64,000 nucleotides of DNA from Limnohabitans_A sp048020265 (lineage in GTDB: Bacteria; Pseudomonadota; Gammaproteobacteria; Burkholderiales; Burkholderiaceae_C). The notes beneath the pieces were generated by a model. The model was not told the origin of the DNA. It saw nothing but the letters and a program-made list of their open reading frames with translations, and did no database searches. The DNA lies in contig NZ_CP171843.1 of NCBI RefSeq assembly GCF_048020265.1, forward strand, positions 1,302,001 through 1,366,000, given 5' to 3'. Of the stretch, positions 24,588 through 33,506 are shown in pieces. Every line of letters starts with the position of its first letter. Position 1 is the stretch's first letter. Made by a program: the position numbers and the translations under genes.

Positions 24588-25124
24588 ATGAAGATCATTC
24601 ATTCAACAGCCGCCACCTTTATGGCGCTGATATTCACATTACTCAGTCCTATGGCCATTGCCGGTGAGGGTCACGATCACGCGGAAGCTGCGCCAAAAAC
24701 CCAGGGAACAGCACTGCCGCGTTTCGTCGCGGTTTCAGAGGATCTTGAAATGGTCGGCATTGTCAATGGCAAGCAGCTGACGATTTACCTGGACCGTTTT
24801 ACAGACAACAGTCCGGTCAATGACGCCCAAATTGACATCGATATCCAAGGCGGCAAATACAAAGCCGAAAAACACGGCGTAGGTGAATACGAAGTCATCC
24901 TCAAGGACACGCTCAAACCTGGCGTCATTGCCATCACCGCAACCATTCAGGCCGGTGAACTGAACGACCTGCTGACTGGCGAACTCGATTTGCACGAGGA
25001 CGAAGATGAACCTGTCAGTGGTTCTTCTTGGAAAGGCATCGCCCTGTGGATCGGCGGGGGGTTATTGGCCCTGATGGCATTAGGCGCGATCGTTCGCTTT
25101 CGTCAACAAGCTCGTACGGCCTAA
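24588..25124 (+). CDS. Uncharacterised exported protein of the czc group, C-terminally membrane-anchored
   Basis: This 178-residue protein has a signal peptide (about 1-25) and a mature N-terminus GEGHDHAEAA, which can bind metal. Its centre (about 45-135) looks like an all-beta domain with repeated phrases such as LTIYLDRFTDNSPVNDAQIDIDI and GVGEYEV. A TM helix follows (about 146-168), ending in a basic tail RFRQQARTA. This layout places the beta domain in the periplasm. It sits between czcC and czcB, so it is probably an accessory subunit of the exporter. No function is assigned. The ATG at 24588 with AGGA upstream was chosen over a frame start overlapping czcC. Confidence 0.8.
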   Translation: MKIIHSTAATFMALIFTLLSPMAIAGEGHDHAEAAPKTQGTALPRFVAVSEDLEMVGIVNGKQLTIYLDRFTDNSPVNDAQIDIDIQGGKYKAEKHGVGEYEVILKDTLKPGVIAITATIQAGELNDLLTGELDLHEDEDEPVSGSSWKGIALWIGGGLLALMALGAIVRFRQQARTA

Positions 25125-25135
25125 GGAGCCTCAGC

Positions 25136-26266
25136 ATGAAAACAATCAACACTTCAAAAAAACGCCACTGGATGGCACTGGCCACTGCTTTGACCCTTGC
25201 AGGTGCTGCACTGCCTACGTACGCGGGCGAAGGCCATGACCACGGCGCTGCGCCTGCGACGGCCAATGCCAATGGTCCACAGCGCATGGCCGATGGCAGC
25301 GTGTTTCTGCCCAAACCAGCCCAACGCCAACTGAATGTGCGCACGATGGTGGTGGAAACCGCTGAGCTGCCACGCGCCTTTGAACTCAATGGTCAGGTAC
25401 TGATGGACCCCAACGCTGGGGGCAAAGTCCAGCCCATCAACGCCGGACGCATAGAACCCGGCCCTAATGGCCTGCCCAACGCAGGGCAAACCGTCAAGAA
25501 GGGACAGGTCTTGGCCTACGTCGTCCCTGCGTTCGCCCCCCTGGAGCGGGCCAGCCAGTTGACTCAATTGGCCGAATTTCGCGCTGCCAAAGCGCTTGCC
25601 GAAAAGCGTTTGGCACGTTTGCGCGAGTTGTCGGACACCGTACCGCGCAAGGAAGTGGAAGCCGCAGAGAGTGAGGTGCTCAGCCTGACCGATCGCATGT
25701 CGGCCGTCGGTGGCGGCCTCAGCAGCAAAGAAGCACTGGTCGCGCCTGTTTCTGGGGTGATTGCCTCGGCGCATGTCGTGGCAGGCCAAGTGGTGGACAC
25801 GCGGGATTTGATTTTTGAAATTGTCGACCCGAAGCGGCTGCGCATTGAAGCCTTGGCTTTTGATGGCTCAGTGGCCAACAACATCGGCGGTGCCTCATTG
25901 GCTGTTGGCGACCAGCGCACGCCACTGGTTTTCATGGGTGCAGCGCGCAGTTTGCGCGAGCAAGCGCTGCCGCTGAACTTCCAAGTGCAAAGCCCGGAAC
26001 TACTAGGTCTGGCCGTTGGACAGCCCGTCAAAGTCTATGTGCAGTCCAAGCAAAAGACACAGGGTATTGCGGTCCCCCAGTCGGCACTGATGAAAAACGC
26101 TGCCAATCAGAACGTGATGTGGGTCAAGTCTGCAGCTGAGCAGTTTGAACCCCGCACGGTGACGTTCGAGCCCCTGGATGGCGCGCGCGTCACGGTGATC
26201 TCGGGCTTGAAGTCTGGCGATCGTGTGGCGACCCAAGGTGCCACGCTCATCAACCAAGTCCGTTAA
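25136..26266 (+). CDS. czcB: CzcB-type periplasmic adaptor (membrane fusion) protein
   Basis: This 376-residue adaptor links the RND pump to the outer-membrane channel. A signal peptide (about 1-29, ending TYA) precedes a His-rich mature start GEGHDHG. Hairpin and lipoyl-like halves flank a short coiled coil (about 135-185), where PVSGVIASAHVVAGQVV marks the second lipoyl half. Beta-barrel and membrane-proximal domains fill the rest. The ATG at 25136 has AAGGAG 7 bases upstream and follows the previous stop by 11 bases; the longer frame start overlaps the preceding gene. It is 12 bases from czcA. Confidence 0.92.
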   Translation: MKTINTSKKRHWMALATALTLAGAALPTYAGEGHDHGAAPATANANGPQRMADGSVFLPKPAQRQLNVRTMVVETAELPRAFELNGQVLMDPNAGGKVQPINAGRIEPGPNGLPNAGQTVKKGQVLAYVVPAFAPLERASQLTQLAEFRAAKALAEKRLARLRELSDTVPRKEVEAAESEVLSLTDRMSAVGGGLSSKEALVAPVSGVIASAHVVAGQVVDTRDLIFEIVDPKRLRIEALAFDGSVANNIGGASLAVGDQRTPLVFMGAARSLREQALPLNFQVQSPELLGLAVGQPVKVYVQSKQKTQGIAVPQSALMKNAANQNVMWVKSAAEQFEPRTVTFEPLDGARVTVISGLKSGDRVATQGATLINQVR

Positions 26267-26278
26267 AGGGGTCACGAT

Positions 26279-29200
26279 ATGTTCAAGTGGCTTCTCGAAA
26301 ATAGCCTGACCAACCGGCTTCTGGTGTTGATAGCGGGTGCCGTATTGATGGCTTACGGGGCATTCACATTGTCTCGAACGCCAGTCGATGTCTTTCCCGA
26401 CCTCAACAAACCGACCGTGACGATCATGACCGAGGCGGGTGGCATGGCGCCCGAAGAGGTCGAGCAACTGATTACCTTTCCTCTGGAGACGGCCATGAAT
26501 GGCTTGCCTGGGGTCGAATCGGTTCGTTCAACCTCTTCTGCTGGCCTGTCCTTTTTGTATGTCACCTTCAACTGGGACACGGAGATTTTTCGGGCACGCC
26601 AACTGGTGTCTGAACGCCTCTCGTCCATGGAAGAAGGTTTGGCTGCCGGGGTAATTCCACGGATGGGGCCTATCAGTTCCATCATGGGTGAGATCATGCA
26701 AATCGCTATTCCTGTCGATCCGCAGAAAATCTCCCCTATGGCCGTGCGTGAGTACGCCGACTGGGTGCTCCGGCCACGACTCTTGTCCATACCGGGTGTC
26801 GCACAGATCATCCCCATTGGCGGCGAAGTGCGTCAGTTTCAGGTGCAGCCCAATACAGCGCGCATGTCTGACTTGGGCATCTCCTTGGACCAGTTGGAGT
26901 CGGCGTTGCGCGGGTTTTCGGCCAACACCTCGGGGGGGTTTCTGGAACTCAACGGGCGCGAGTACCTGATTCGAAATCTTGGTCGCACTTCCCGTCTGGA
27001 GGACTTGCGCAATCTGGCCATCACCGCCAAGAACGGTCAGCCCATCTTGTTGCGCCAGATCGCTGAGGTCACTTTTGCCGCAGCCATCAAACGTGGGGAT
27101 GCAGGCTTTGAGGGCAAGCCCGCCGTGATTCTGGGCGTTCAAAAGCAACCCACCGCTGACACGACCCGTTTGACACAGTCGATTGAAGAAGCGATTACGG
27201 ATCTCAAGGCATCCCTTCCTGAGGGGATGGAGGCACCCCGTGTGACCTTCCGCCAGGCCAGCTTCATTGAGGCGTCGATCTCGACGCTGCAAGGCAAGTT
27301 GATCGGTGCGTCGCTGTTTGTGGCCGCGATCCTTTTCTTCTTCTTGGGCACAGTTCGACCCACCATCATCGCGCTCACCGCCATCCCAGTGTCCATCTTC
27401 ATCACGGCACTGGTGTTCAAGTATTTTGGCTTGTCGATCAACACCATGACGCTTGGAGGACTGGCGATTGCCATTGGCGGACTGGTGGACGATGCCGTGG
27501 TGGATGTGGAAAACATCTTGCGGCGCATGAAAGAAGACCGTGCCAAGGACCCCAGTCAGCGCCTGTCGCTGCTCGCGCTCGTGGCCAAGGCGTCCATGGA
27601 AGTCCGCTCGGCGATCCTCTATGCGACGGTGATCATCGTGCTGGTCTTCCTGCCGCTTTTTGCTTTGCCGGGCCTGGAAGGCAAGTTGTTTGTGCCGCTG
27701 GGCATTGCCTTCATCATCTCGACACTGGCCTCTTTGTTGGTGTCGGTAACGATGACGCCGGTGCTGAGCTACTACCTCTTGCCGGGCATGAAAAACCTGG
27801 ACCATGGCGACACCAAAGTGCTGGCATGGCTCAAGCAAGGCTACAAAGGCAGTTTGCAAAAAGTGCTGGACAAGCCACGCGTGGCGATAACCAGTGCATG
27901 TGTGGCGGTAGTGTTTGCAGCGGCGGCTGTTCCGTTTTTTCCGACCACCTTCTTGCCTCCTTTTAATGAAGGCACCTTGCTGGTGGGCATACGGCTGAAC
28001 CCAGGCGTCACATTGACAGAGTCCTCTGACCTGGCACGCCAGGCTGAAGTGCTGGTCAAACAGGTGCCCGAAGTTCTGCATGTGGGCAGACGCAGCGGAC
28101 GTGCTGAACTCGATGAGCATGCCGAAGGTGTTCATGTCAGCGAATTGGACGTGGGCATCAAACCCTCAGGCGAGTTGACGCGATCAATGGATGAGGTCCG
28201 TGCCGACATCCGTGCACGCTTGGTCAACCTGCCTGCTTCGATTGAGGTGGGGCAACCCATCTCACACCGCATCGACCACATGCTGTCTGGGGTGCGCTCC
28301 CAAATCGCCATCAAGATTTTTGGCGAAGACCTGGACGTGCTGCGCGGGCAAGCCGATGCGCTGCGCTCACGGCTGTCAGGTATCGAGGGCATAGCTGACC
28401 TGCAAATCGAAAAACAAGTTCTTGCACCCCAGATCAAGGTACGGTTGGACTATGCGGCAGCGGCGCAATACGGCCTGTCTGGCGCGCAAGTGCTTGCCAC
28501 ACTGCAGACCCTGGTGGAAGGTGAACGTGTCACGCAAATCATGGAGGGAGGTCGCCGCTTTGCGTTGGTTGTGCGTTTACCAGAATCCGCACGATCGCTG
28601 GAAGGCTTGGGCCAGGTGTTGATCGAAACACCCTCGGGCAGAATTCCGCTGTCCAAAATCGCAACGATTGAAGACGCCGATGGTCCCAACCAAATCAGTC
28701 GGGACAACGGCAAGCGGCGTATCGTGATTTCTGCCAACGCTTCGGGCCGCCCATTGTCAGAAGTTGTGGCCGACATACGCAAAGTGACGGCGGATTCTCG
28801 ATTGCCAGAGGGCTACTTCATCACCCTTGGAGGACAGTTTCAGGCGCAAGAAGAAGCCTCGCGCCTGATCTCTTTGCTCTCGGTGGTCTCTGTGGTGTTG
28901 ATGTTTGTGGTGCTTTACAGCCGCTACAAGTCCGCCGTTTTGTCGGCCTTGATCATGGTGAACATTCCCTTGGCGCTCGTGGGTGCCGTGTTGGGTCTTT
29001 GGCTGTCAGGTCAGCCCTTGTCGGTGGCCGCCTTGGTCGGGTTCATCACGTTGGCTGGCATTTCGGTGCGCAACGGCATTTTGAAAGTCAGCCATTACAT
29101 CAACCTCATGCGCTTTGAGGGAGAGTCCTTCACCAAGCCCATGATCTTGCGCGGTTCGATGGAACGATTGAGCCCTGTGTTGATGACGGCCTTGGTGACT

Positions 29201-29398
29201 GCCTTCGCATTGGCACCCTTGCTCTTCGAGGCCGAACGCCCCGGCACCGAAATTTTGCACCCGGTCGCCGTGGTGATTTTCTCGGGCTTGATCAGCTCGA
29301 CGCTGCTCGACACCTTTCTGACGCCTGCCATGTTTTGGCTCTTTGGCCGCAAACCTGCCGAGGCGCTTTTGCAAGACAAAGATGCTGAAGCATTCTGA
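26279..29398 (+). CDS. czcA: CzcA-type heavy-metal RND efflux pump
   Basis: This 1039-residue inner-membrane proton antiporter is the pump subunit of CzcCBA. Twelve TM segments are arranged as 1 + 5 + 1 + 5, with two large periplasmic loops. The start FKWLLENSLTNRLLV is typical of heavy-metal RND proteins. TM4 carries the charged relay GGLVDDAVVDVEN (two Asp and a Glu), the signature of the HME family. The substrate is probably Zn/Cd/Co by company with cadA and cadR, but the ion cannot be read from sequence. The length is complete, and 49 bases separate it from the next gene. Confidence 0.95.
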   Translation: MFKWLLENSLTNRLLVLIAGAVLMAYGAFTLSRTPVDVFPDLNKPTVTIMTEAGGMAPEEVEQLITFPLETAMNGLPGVESVRSTSSAGLSFLYVTFNWDTEIFRARQLVSERLSSMEEGLAAGVIPRMGPISSIMGEIMQIAIPVDPQKISPMAVREYADWVLRPRLLSIPGVAQIIPIGGEVRQFQVQPNTARMSDLGISLDQLESALRGFSANTSGGFLELNGREYLIRNLGRTSRLEDLRNLAITAKNGQPILLRQIAEVTFAAAIKRGDAGFEGKPAVILGVQKQPTADTTRLTQSIEEAITDLKASLPEGMEAPRVTFRQASFIEASISTLQGKLIGASLFVAAILFFFLGTVRPTIIALTAIPVSIFITALVFKYFGLSINTMTLGGLAIAIGGLVDDAVVDVENILRRMKEDRAKDPSQRLSLLALVAKASMEVRSAILYATVIIVLVFLPLFALPGLEGKLFVPLGIAFIISTLASLLVSVTMTPVLSYYLLPGMKNLDHGDTKVLAWLKQGYKGSLQKVLDKPRVAITSACVAVVFAAAAVPFFPTTFLPPFNEGTLLVGIRLNPGVTLTESSDLARQAEVLVKQVPEVLHVGRRSGRAELDEHAEGVHVSELDVGIKPSGELTRSMDEVRADIRARLVNLPASIEVGQPISHRIDHMLSGVRSQIAIKIFGEDLDVLRGQADALRSRLSGIEGIADLQIEKQVLAPQIKVRLDYAAAAQYGLSGAQVLATLQTLVEGERVTQIMEGGRRFALVVRLPESARSLEGLGQVLIETPSGRIPLSKIATIEDADGPNQISRDNGKRRIVISANASGRPLSEVVADIRKVTADSRLPEGYFITLGGQFQAQEEASRLISLLSVVSVVLMFVVLYSRYKSAVLSALIMVNIPLALVGAVLGLWLSGQPLSVAALVGFITLAGISVRNGILKVSHYINLMRFEGESFTKPMILRGSMERLSPVLMTALVTAFALAPLLFEAERPGTEILHPVAVVIFSGLISSTLLDTFLTPAMFWLFGRKPAEALLQDKDAEAF

Positions 29399-29447
29399 CC
29401 ATTCATTCGTTTCTTTAACCTCAACCAAAACCTCAAAAGGACATCTC

Positions 29448-29822
29448 ATGAAATTCCATACGCTCTTGATCACATCGTCGCTTTTTCTCAGCGGACTCGC
29501 ATGGGCAGGGCCACACGATGCGGATCACAAACCCATGCAAGGTGGTGTTTTGACCACCGTCAAGGATGTTGACTACGAACTGGTCGCCAAACCTGATGTG
29601 CTGCAGTTGTTCGTGCGTGACCATGGCAAACCCGTTGACGTGAGTAAAACGACGGCAAAAGTCACACTGCTTTCTGGCGCTGACAAGCAAGAAGTTGAGT
29701 TGAAACCAACAGGCGACAAGCTTGAAGCCAAAGGTAGCTTCAAGGTAGCTCCTGGGACAAAGGTTGTTGCTCAATTCAGTTCAGCTGGGAAAACCACTTC
29801 TGCACGTTTTGTTCTGAAATGA
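29448..29822 (+). CDS. Uncharacterised periplasmic protein downstream of czcA
   Basis: This 124-residue exported protein has a signal peptide (about 1-20, ending AWA) and a His/Asp-rich mature start GPHDADHKPMQGG. The rest (about 30-124) is a compact beta-rich domain with LQLFVRDHGKPVDVSK and a C-terminal FVLK. Similar small proteins often follow metal RND operons and are annotated only as hypothetical. The ATG at 29448 with AAAGG upstream was chosen; an upstream frame overlaps czcA. It is likely cotranscribed with czcA. A metal-binding or chaperone role is inference from its composition and place. Confidence 0.75.
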   Translation: MKFHTLLITSSLFLSGLAWAGPHDADHKPMQGGVLTTVKDVDYELVAKPDVLQLFVRDHGKPVDVSKTTAKVTLLSGADKQEVELKPTGDKLEAKGSFKVAPGTKVVAQFSSAGKTTSARFVLK

Positions 29823-29880
29823 GGCGTTTACAACTTACTTGTTTTTGCCACAAATGGTGGATCAATTTTGGGAAAATATT

Positions 29881-30408
29881 ATGAAAACTTGGATTACTAA
29901 AACAATCGTCGTCTCAGCTTGCGTACTTGGCATCGCGGGCTGCGCTTCACCGGTTGATCGAATCGCTGAGAAGCCGCATTGCCATACGGATCGAGGAAGA
30001 AATGCTTACTGCACCAAAGATCCTGCACCCAGCATTGCCAAAGATGATGAAGCAAAGTTGTTTGCCTCAGTGCCTGAAGCTCTGACGGTTTACGTCGTGC
30101 GTTATTGGGGCGACGGACATCATCCGTTGGACATTTCTGTGGATGGTGGCGCAGCGATGGAGACTGTTCCAAACTCCATGATTCGCCTGCGATTAAAAGA
30201 GGGGACTCATCAAATCACCTTCAATGTTGGAGGCAAGACCTTTGATCGAACAATTTCAGGTACGAAGGGGGAAGTTCAGTTACTAGGGATTACGGGTACC
30301 GATTGGATCTGGGGCAACTCTTCACATTGGTGGACAGATGACTCAGTTGATCAACTCAAACGGCGCGCACTGCGTTCCCGTTTGATCAAAGACATCACTT
30401 TGCTTTGA
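29881..30408 (+). CDS. Uncharacterised lipoprotein at the end of the metal cargo
   Basis: This 175-residue protein has a lipoprotein signal: MKTWITKTIVVSACVLGIAGC, where the Cys at 21 would be lipidated. The mature N-terminus contains paired Cys/His (CHTDRGRNAYCTK). A beta-rich middle follows (about 60-140: VYVVRYWGDGHHPLDISVDGG and GTHQITFNVGGKTFDR), perhaps a small PEGA-like or Ig-like domain. A basic tail (KRRALRSRLIKD) ends the protein. The ATG at 29881 was chosen because the lipobox then lies at the right distance. I do not recognise the family. Confidence 0.65.
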   Translation: MKTWITKTIVVSACVLGIAGCASPVDRIAEKPHCHTDRGRNAYCTKDPAPSIAKDDEAKLFASVPEALTVYVVRYWGDGHHPLDISVDGGAAMETVPNSMIRLRLKEGTHQITFNVGGKTFDRTISGTKGEVQLLGITGTDWIWGNSSHWWTDDSVDQLKRRALRSRLIKDITLL

Positions 30409-30418
30409 TGTTCTGGGG

Positions 30419-30452
30419 CCCCCGCCATGACTGTTTGTCATTGGCGGTGGGA
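30419..30452 (+). terminator. Stem-loop at the end of the metal cargo
   Basis: CCCCGCCA-TGAC and GTCA-TTGGCGGTGG can pair across a TGTTT loop just past the lipoprotein stop. No T run follows, so it is a possible terminator only. The remaining bases up to 30,631 show no supported gene. Confidence 0.4.
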
Positions 30453-30631
30453 GTGGCAGTGACGTTCATGGCGCAAACACTCAACACGCTTAGTTTCACA
30501 AACGCCTGCAATCAGCCTGAAGCTCAGGTTGATGCAATATCCTTATCGTCCGCTTATGGCCTGTACCTCACCCTCAAGGCAGTGATAGATGACCGGGTCT
30601 GAATTGGCCATATTTCAACGAAATCATTTCG

Positions 30632-32485
30632 CTATGAGACCAACCCGTTCAACCGAAAGGCTTCGATACGACGATCTGATGCGCAAAATCCATGCCGATC
30701 AATTTCACGTTCACATAAATATTTATATTGATCAAAACTCCTACATACCGGACTCGAAATAGCCTTCAAAGGGTGAGCAAAATTATGCTCATCGTTGGAG
30801 AGCGAGAGGTTGTTCATCTTGCAAAATTGAGCAAATTGCAGGCGCATAAAACCGAACAGGTCGGATGTTCGGACTGAAAAGACTTGAATTTTGTAGTCAA
30901 CCAACCGTAGGTAAAAGTACCCTCCTGAGTAGAACAGGATTGATTTAATTCGTCGTCTGGGAGCGATGGACACATGGTGGATTTTCCAACCATCACAGAG
31001 TTCAACACTTGGCGCTGTGTGCCAACCATCACGCTCGGACCAAGTCAAACAAAGACCTGACCCACACTTTTGTTTCATCGCTTGGGTAAGGTTGTCATGA
31101 TCCAAAACTCTTTGTGATTTGCTTCGTCCGATTTTTCGTGTCAATGCCAATGGCTCATCCACATAGCTTGTGAACTCCAGACTTCGTGCAGTAGGCCGGG
31201 TCACTGTGATCTGGAAAAGGTTCAATTGACGAATGTCATCGGTTGACCAAGTGCATCGTCCCTGTTTGATCTTGTATTCAACAAATCGCTCTGCTTCTTT
31301 CCAAACTGCCAGGCAGTACAGGCCAAAGACGTGACTTCGGACCCATAATGAATTCTCTGCTTTTGACGCCCTCTGAAGGTACTGCTCAAATCCAACGGAC
31401 GCCTCACCCAAGAACTCTGAAAATTTGCATCTGTACCACCCTCCTTCTGGGGGGAATTTCTTACGCTCATCCCAACGCCTTATGTCCACCGTCGGCTCAA
31501 CGGTTCTGGCCCAAATCAGCTCTATGAATGCCAGACGAGCTTGCCGGTTGGATCGCAGCAGTGCTGCAATCGCCTCTGGCGTTATGCACTTTCTGAATTG
31601 CCACACCCAATAATCAGATCGCGGAACCACGTGCCGACGCAAATACCGCGCTACAGATTTGTAGACATCTGTTGGTACAAAACTCATTCTCCAAAAATCA
31701 GTGTGACCACCCTGCTCGAATCCCAGCCGAGGTTTATTTGGTAGCTCTCGAAATTCAATACTCTTAGTTCTGTAGGCGTAACGGTAATTAGGTGTTTCAT
31801 ATTTGATCAATGCATTCGGATATGCGATAGCTTGGATTTCACACAATTCTTTGAGTCGAATGAGCCATTCTTCCTCGTGCAAAGCATCAAATTTTCTGTT
31901 CATGTACGAGGCCACATAAATGGCGCTCAACGACGTCAACCAATCGGCAAGAGGCTTGAGTTTTTCGGTGTCGATCAAACGATGATCGTTTCCGTGCAAG
32001 CGCGCTGGATCGAAATACTTCAGGCTTGAACATTGGCAGGTATTTGGATAAGCAAGAGACATGGCATCAACACGCTCTCCATCGTTCTTCATGCACGAAC
32101 ATTCGACGTGCAGAGGCTCCTCGTGGATCGGGCACTGATTGAGCAATTTCAGTGAAAAAAGTCTGGTGTGATACCCCAACTCCAAGCACTTTGGGCAGTA
32201 GCCGTTTTGGGGTGTGAACAAGAATTGCCAGCAGTATGGAATGAATCGATGATCACAAAATGAAAAAAATTGAACTGGCTCACCCATCAGTCGAGCCAAA
32301 ACCCGAAGATCAACATTTTGAACCGAACGGCTTTGACTCTGCGCACGTTTCGCCCTGGGTGAAAAATCTTCACTCAGTGGAAAGTCAGAAATTCTGAGTT
32401 TGTTCAAGTGGGCCAGTTTTCTTAAGGTCAGCCAAAGTGACGTGTAAGGCAACAGCGTGCCTGGCTTCCATGTCAGAGTTGTCAT
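30632..32485 (-). CDS. tniQ: TniQ/TnsD-family transposition target-selection protein
   Basis: This 617-residue protein is expected to link the transposition ATPase to target DNA. A TniQ-type N-terminal region includes a zinc finger CPKC (97-100) followed by CPIH (118-121). A further Cys cluster (SCM, CQC) lies at about 130-150. The protein is clearly longer than Tn5053 TniQ (about 400) and closer in size to TnsD, with a long C-terminal part of unknown fold. It is the third gene of tniA-tniB-tniQ, starting 4 bases after the tniB stop. Base composition is lower in GC than in flanking core genes. Confidence 0.8.
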   Translation of the reverse strand: MTTLTWKPGTLLPYTSLWLTLRKLAHLNKLRISDFPLSEDFSPRAKRAQSQSRSVQNVDLRVLARLMGEPVQFFSFCDHRFIPYCWQFLFTPQNGYCPKCLELGYHTRLFSLKLLNQCPIHEEPLHVECSCMKNDGERVDAMSLAYPNTCQCSSLKYFDPARLHGNDHRLIDTEKLKPLADWLTSLSAIYVASYMNRKFDALHEEEWLIRLKELCEIQAIAYPNALIKYETPNYRYAYRTKSIEFRELPNKPRLGFEQGGHTDFWRMSFVPTDVYKSVARYLRRHVVPRSDYWVWQFRKCITPEAIAALLRSNRQARLAFIELIWARTVEPTVDIRRWDERKKFPPEGGWYRCKFSEFLGEASVGFEQYLQRASKAENSLWVRSHVFGLYCLAVWKEAERFVEYKIKQGRCTWSTDDIRQLNLFQITVTRPTARSLEFTSYVDEPLALTRKIGRSKSQRVLDHDNLTQAMKQKCGSGLCLTWSERDGWHTAPSVELCDGWKIHHVSIAPRRRIKSILFYSGGYFYLRLVDYKIQVFSVRTSDLFGFMRLQFAQFCKMNNLSLSNDEHNFAHPLKAISSPVCRSFDQYKYLCEREIDRHGFCASDRRIEAFRLNGLVS

Positions 32486-32489
32486 GCGC

Positions 32490-33506
32490 TTACCCCTTTG
32501 GTGTTCGTCCCCTTGGTGCCCCCGCTGAAATAATCGCCATCAGGGCACCATGGCCAGAATGCTCGACGATTTCACTGATGGATTTTTTTGACAACACATC
32601 AGACACCGCTCGTCCAGACGCCAGCAAAAGGAGAATCCGTCTGCACACCACAGAGATGGTTTTCATTGGAATTTCATGCGGCCCGTCATAGCGATGCGGC
32701 AATTGGTTAATGAACTCTTCCCAAAGTGGTGCCGCATAACTGGCAATGCGAAATCCATTGCTCCAAAGCTCAGGGACGATGCTGGCAGTAAAAGATACAC
32801 CCGACCCCTCAGGCCATTCAGAGCCTTCGTCATACCCGGACATCACGTACCCCAATTGCGCCTCATCGCAAATGCCATGAAACCTGGCAGCGGTAAGCAA
32901 GAACCTCGCAGCGACATGTGCACCGCCCGCCATGGCGAGATTGATCGGGTCATCCCGAAACTGAACAGAAGCGATGGAAATCACACACAACCGAATCCTC
33001 TTTTTCTCCAGCATGCTGTGCAGCTCGACAAGCCACAACCACTCGCGCATCGTCATGCCTTGTGCTTCGTCAATCACAAGTACAACAAAACGTCCGCCCG
33101 CCTGTGCTGACAATTGTTCAAAACGGTCCACGAGCATTCCCAAGCGTTCCGTTGGGCTACGTGTTGATCTGGCCAACCGATGCTTGGCTGCTTCCAGCAA
33201 ATTTGCATAGAACCGCCCGGATGCGCTGGCACCGCCCGATTCGGTATGACTCCAGATCACCATCGGTATGAATCCTCCATACCTGGCAGCGAGCAAGCCT
33301 TCTAGCCAGTTATCAACAGCGCTGGATTTACCCAGTCGAGAGGCCCCATAAATGGTGGCACCATCAAATTGATCGTCTAGCCACCGTCCGATGGTGCTCA
33401 CCATTTTTTCAATGGCGGGGGTGAACAACGAGTAATCTCTCGTGACCAGGGGATGGTCTTTGGGGATGTGCTCTGGAACGAGCTGAAAGTCTGAGTTTTC
33501 CATCAC
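32490..33506 (-). CDS. tniB: TniB-type transposition AAA+ ATPase
   Basis: This 338-residue DNA-dependent ATPase is the counterpart of TnsC/MuB. Walker A is GASRLGKS at 54-61 and Walker B is VVLVIDEAQ at 141-149. An SRLGK variant is usual in TniB/TnsC. It likely bridges the transposase and TniQ on target DNA and may give target immunity. Its start overlaps the tniA stop by four bases, and tniQ follows almost directly, so the three proteins are translationally linked. Confidence 0.9.
   Translation of the reverse strand: MMENSDFQLVPEHIPKDHPLVTRDYSLFTPAIEKMVSTIGRWLDDQFDGATIYGASRLGKSSAVDNWLEGLLAARYGGFIPMVIWSHTESGGASASGRFYANLLEAAKHRLARSTRSPTERLGMLVDRFEQLSAQAGGRFVVLVIDEAQGMTMREWLWLVELHSMLEKKRIRLCVISIASVQFRDDPINLAMAGGAHVAARFLLTAARFHGICDEAQLGYVMSGYDEGSEWPEGSGVSFTASIVPELWSNGFRIASYAAPLWEEFINQLPHRYDGPHEIPMKTISVVCRRILLLLASGRAVSDVLSKKSISEIVEHSGHGALMAIISAGAPRGRTPKG

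Noticed and set aside
30405..30602. A 65-codon frame between the lipoprotein and tniQ
   Set aside because: It overlaps a stem-loop, lacks a ribosome-binding site and has no similarity or composition typical of coding sequence.
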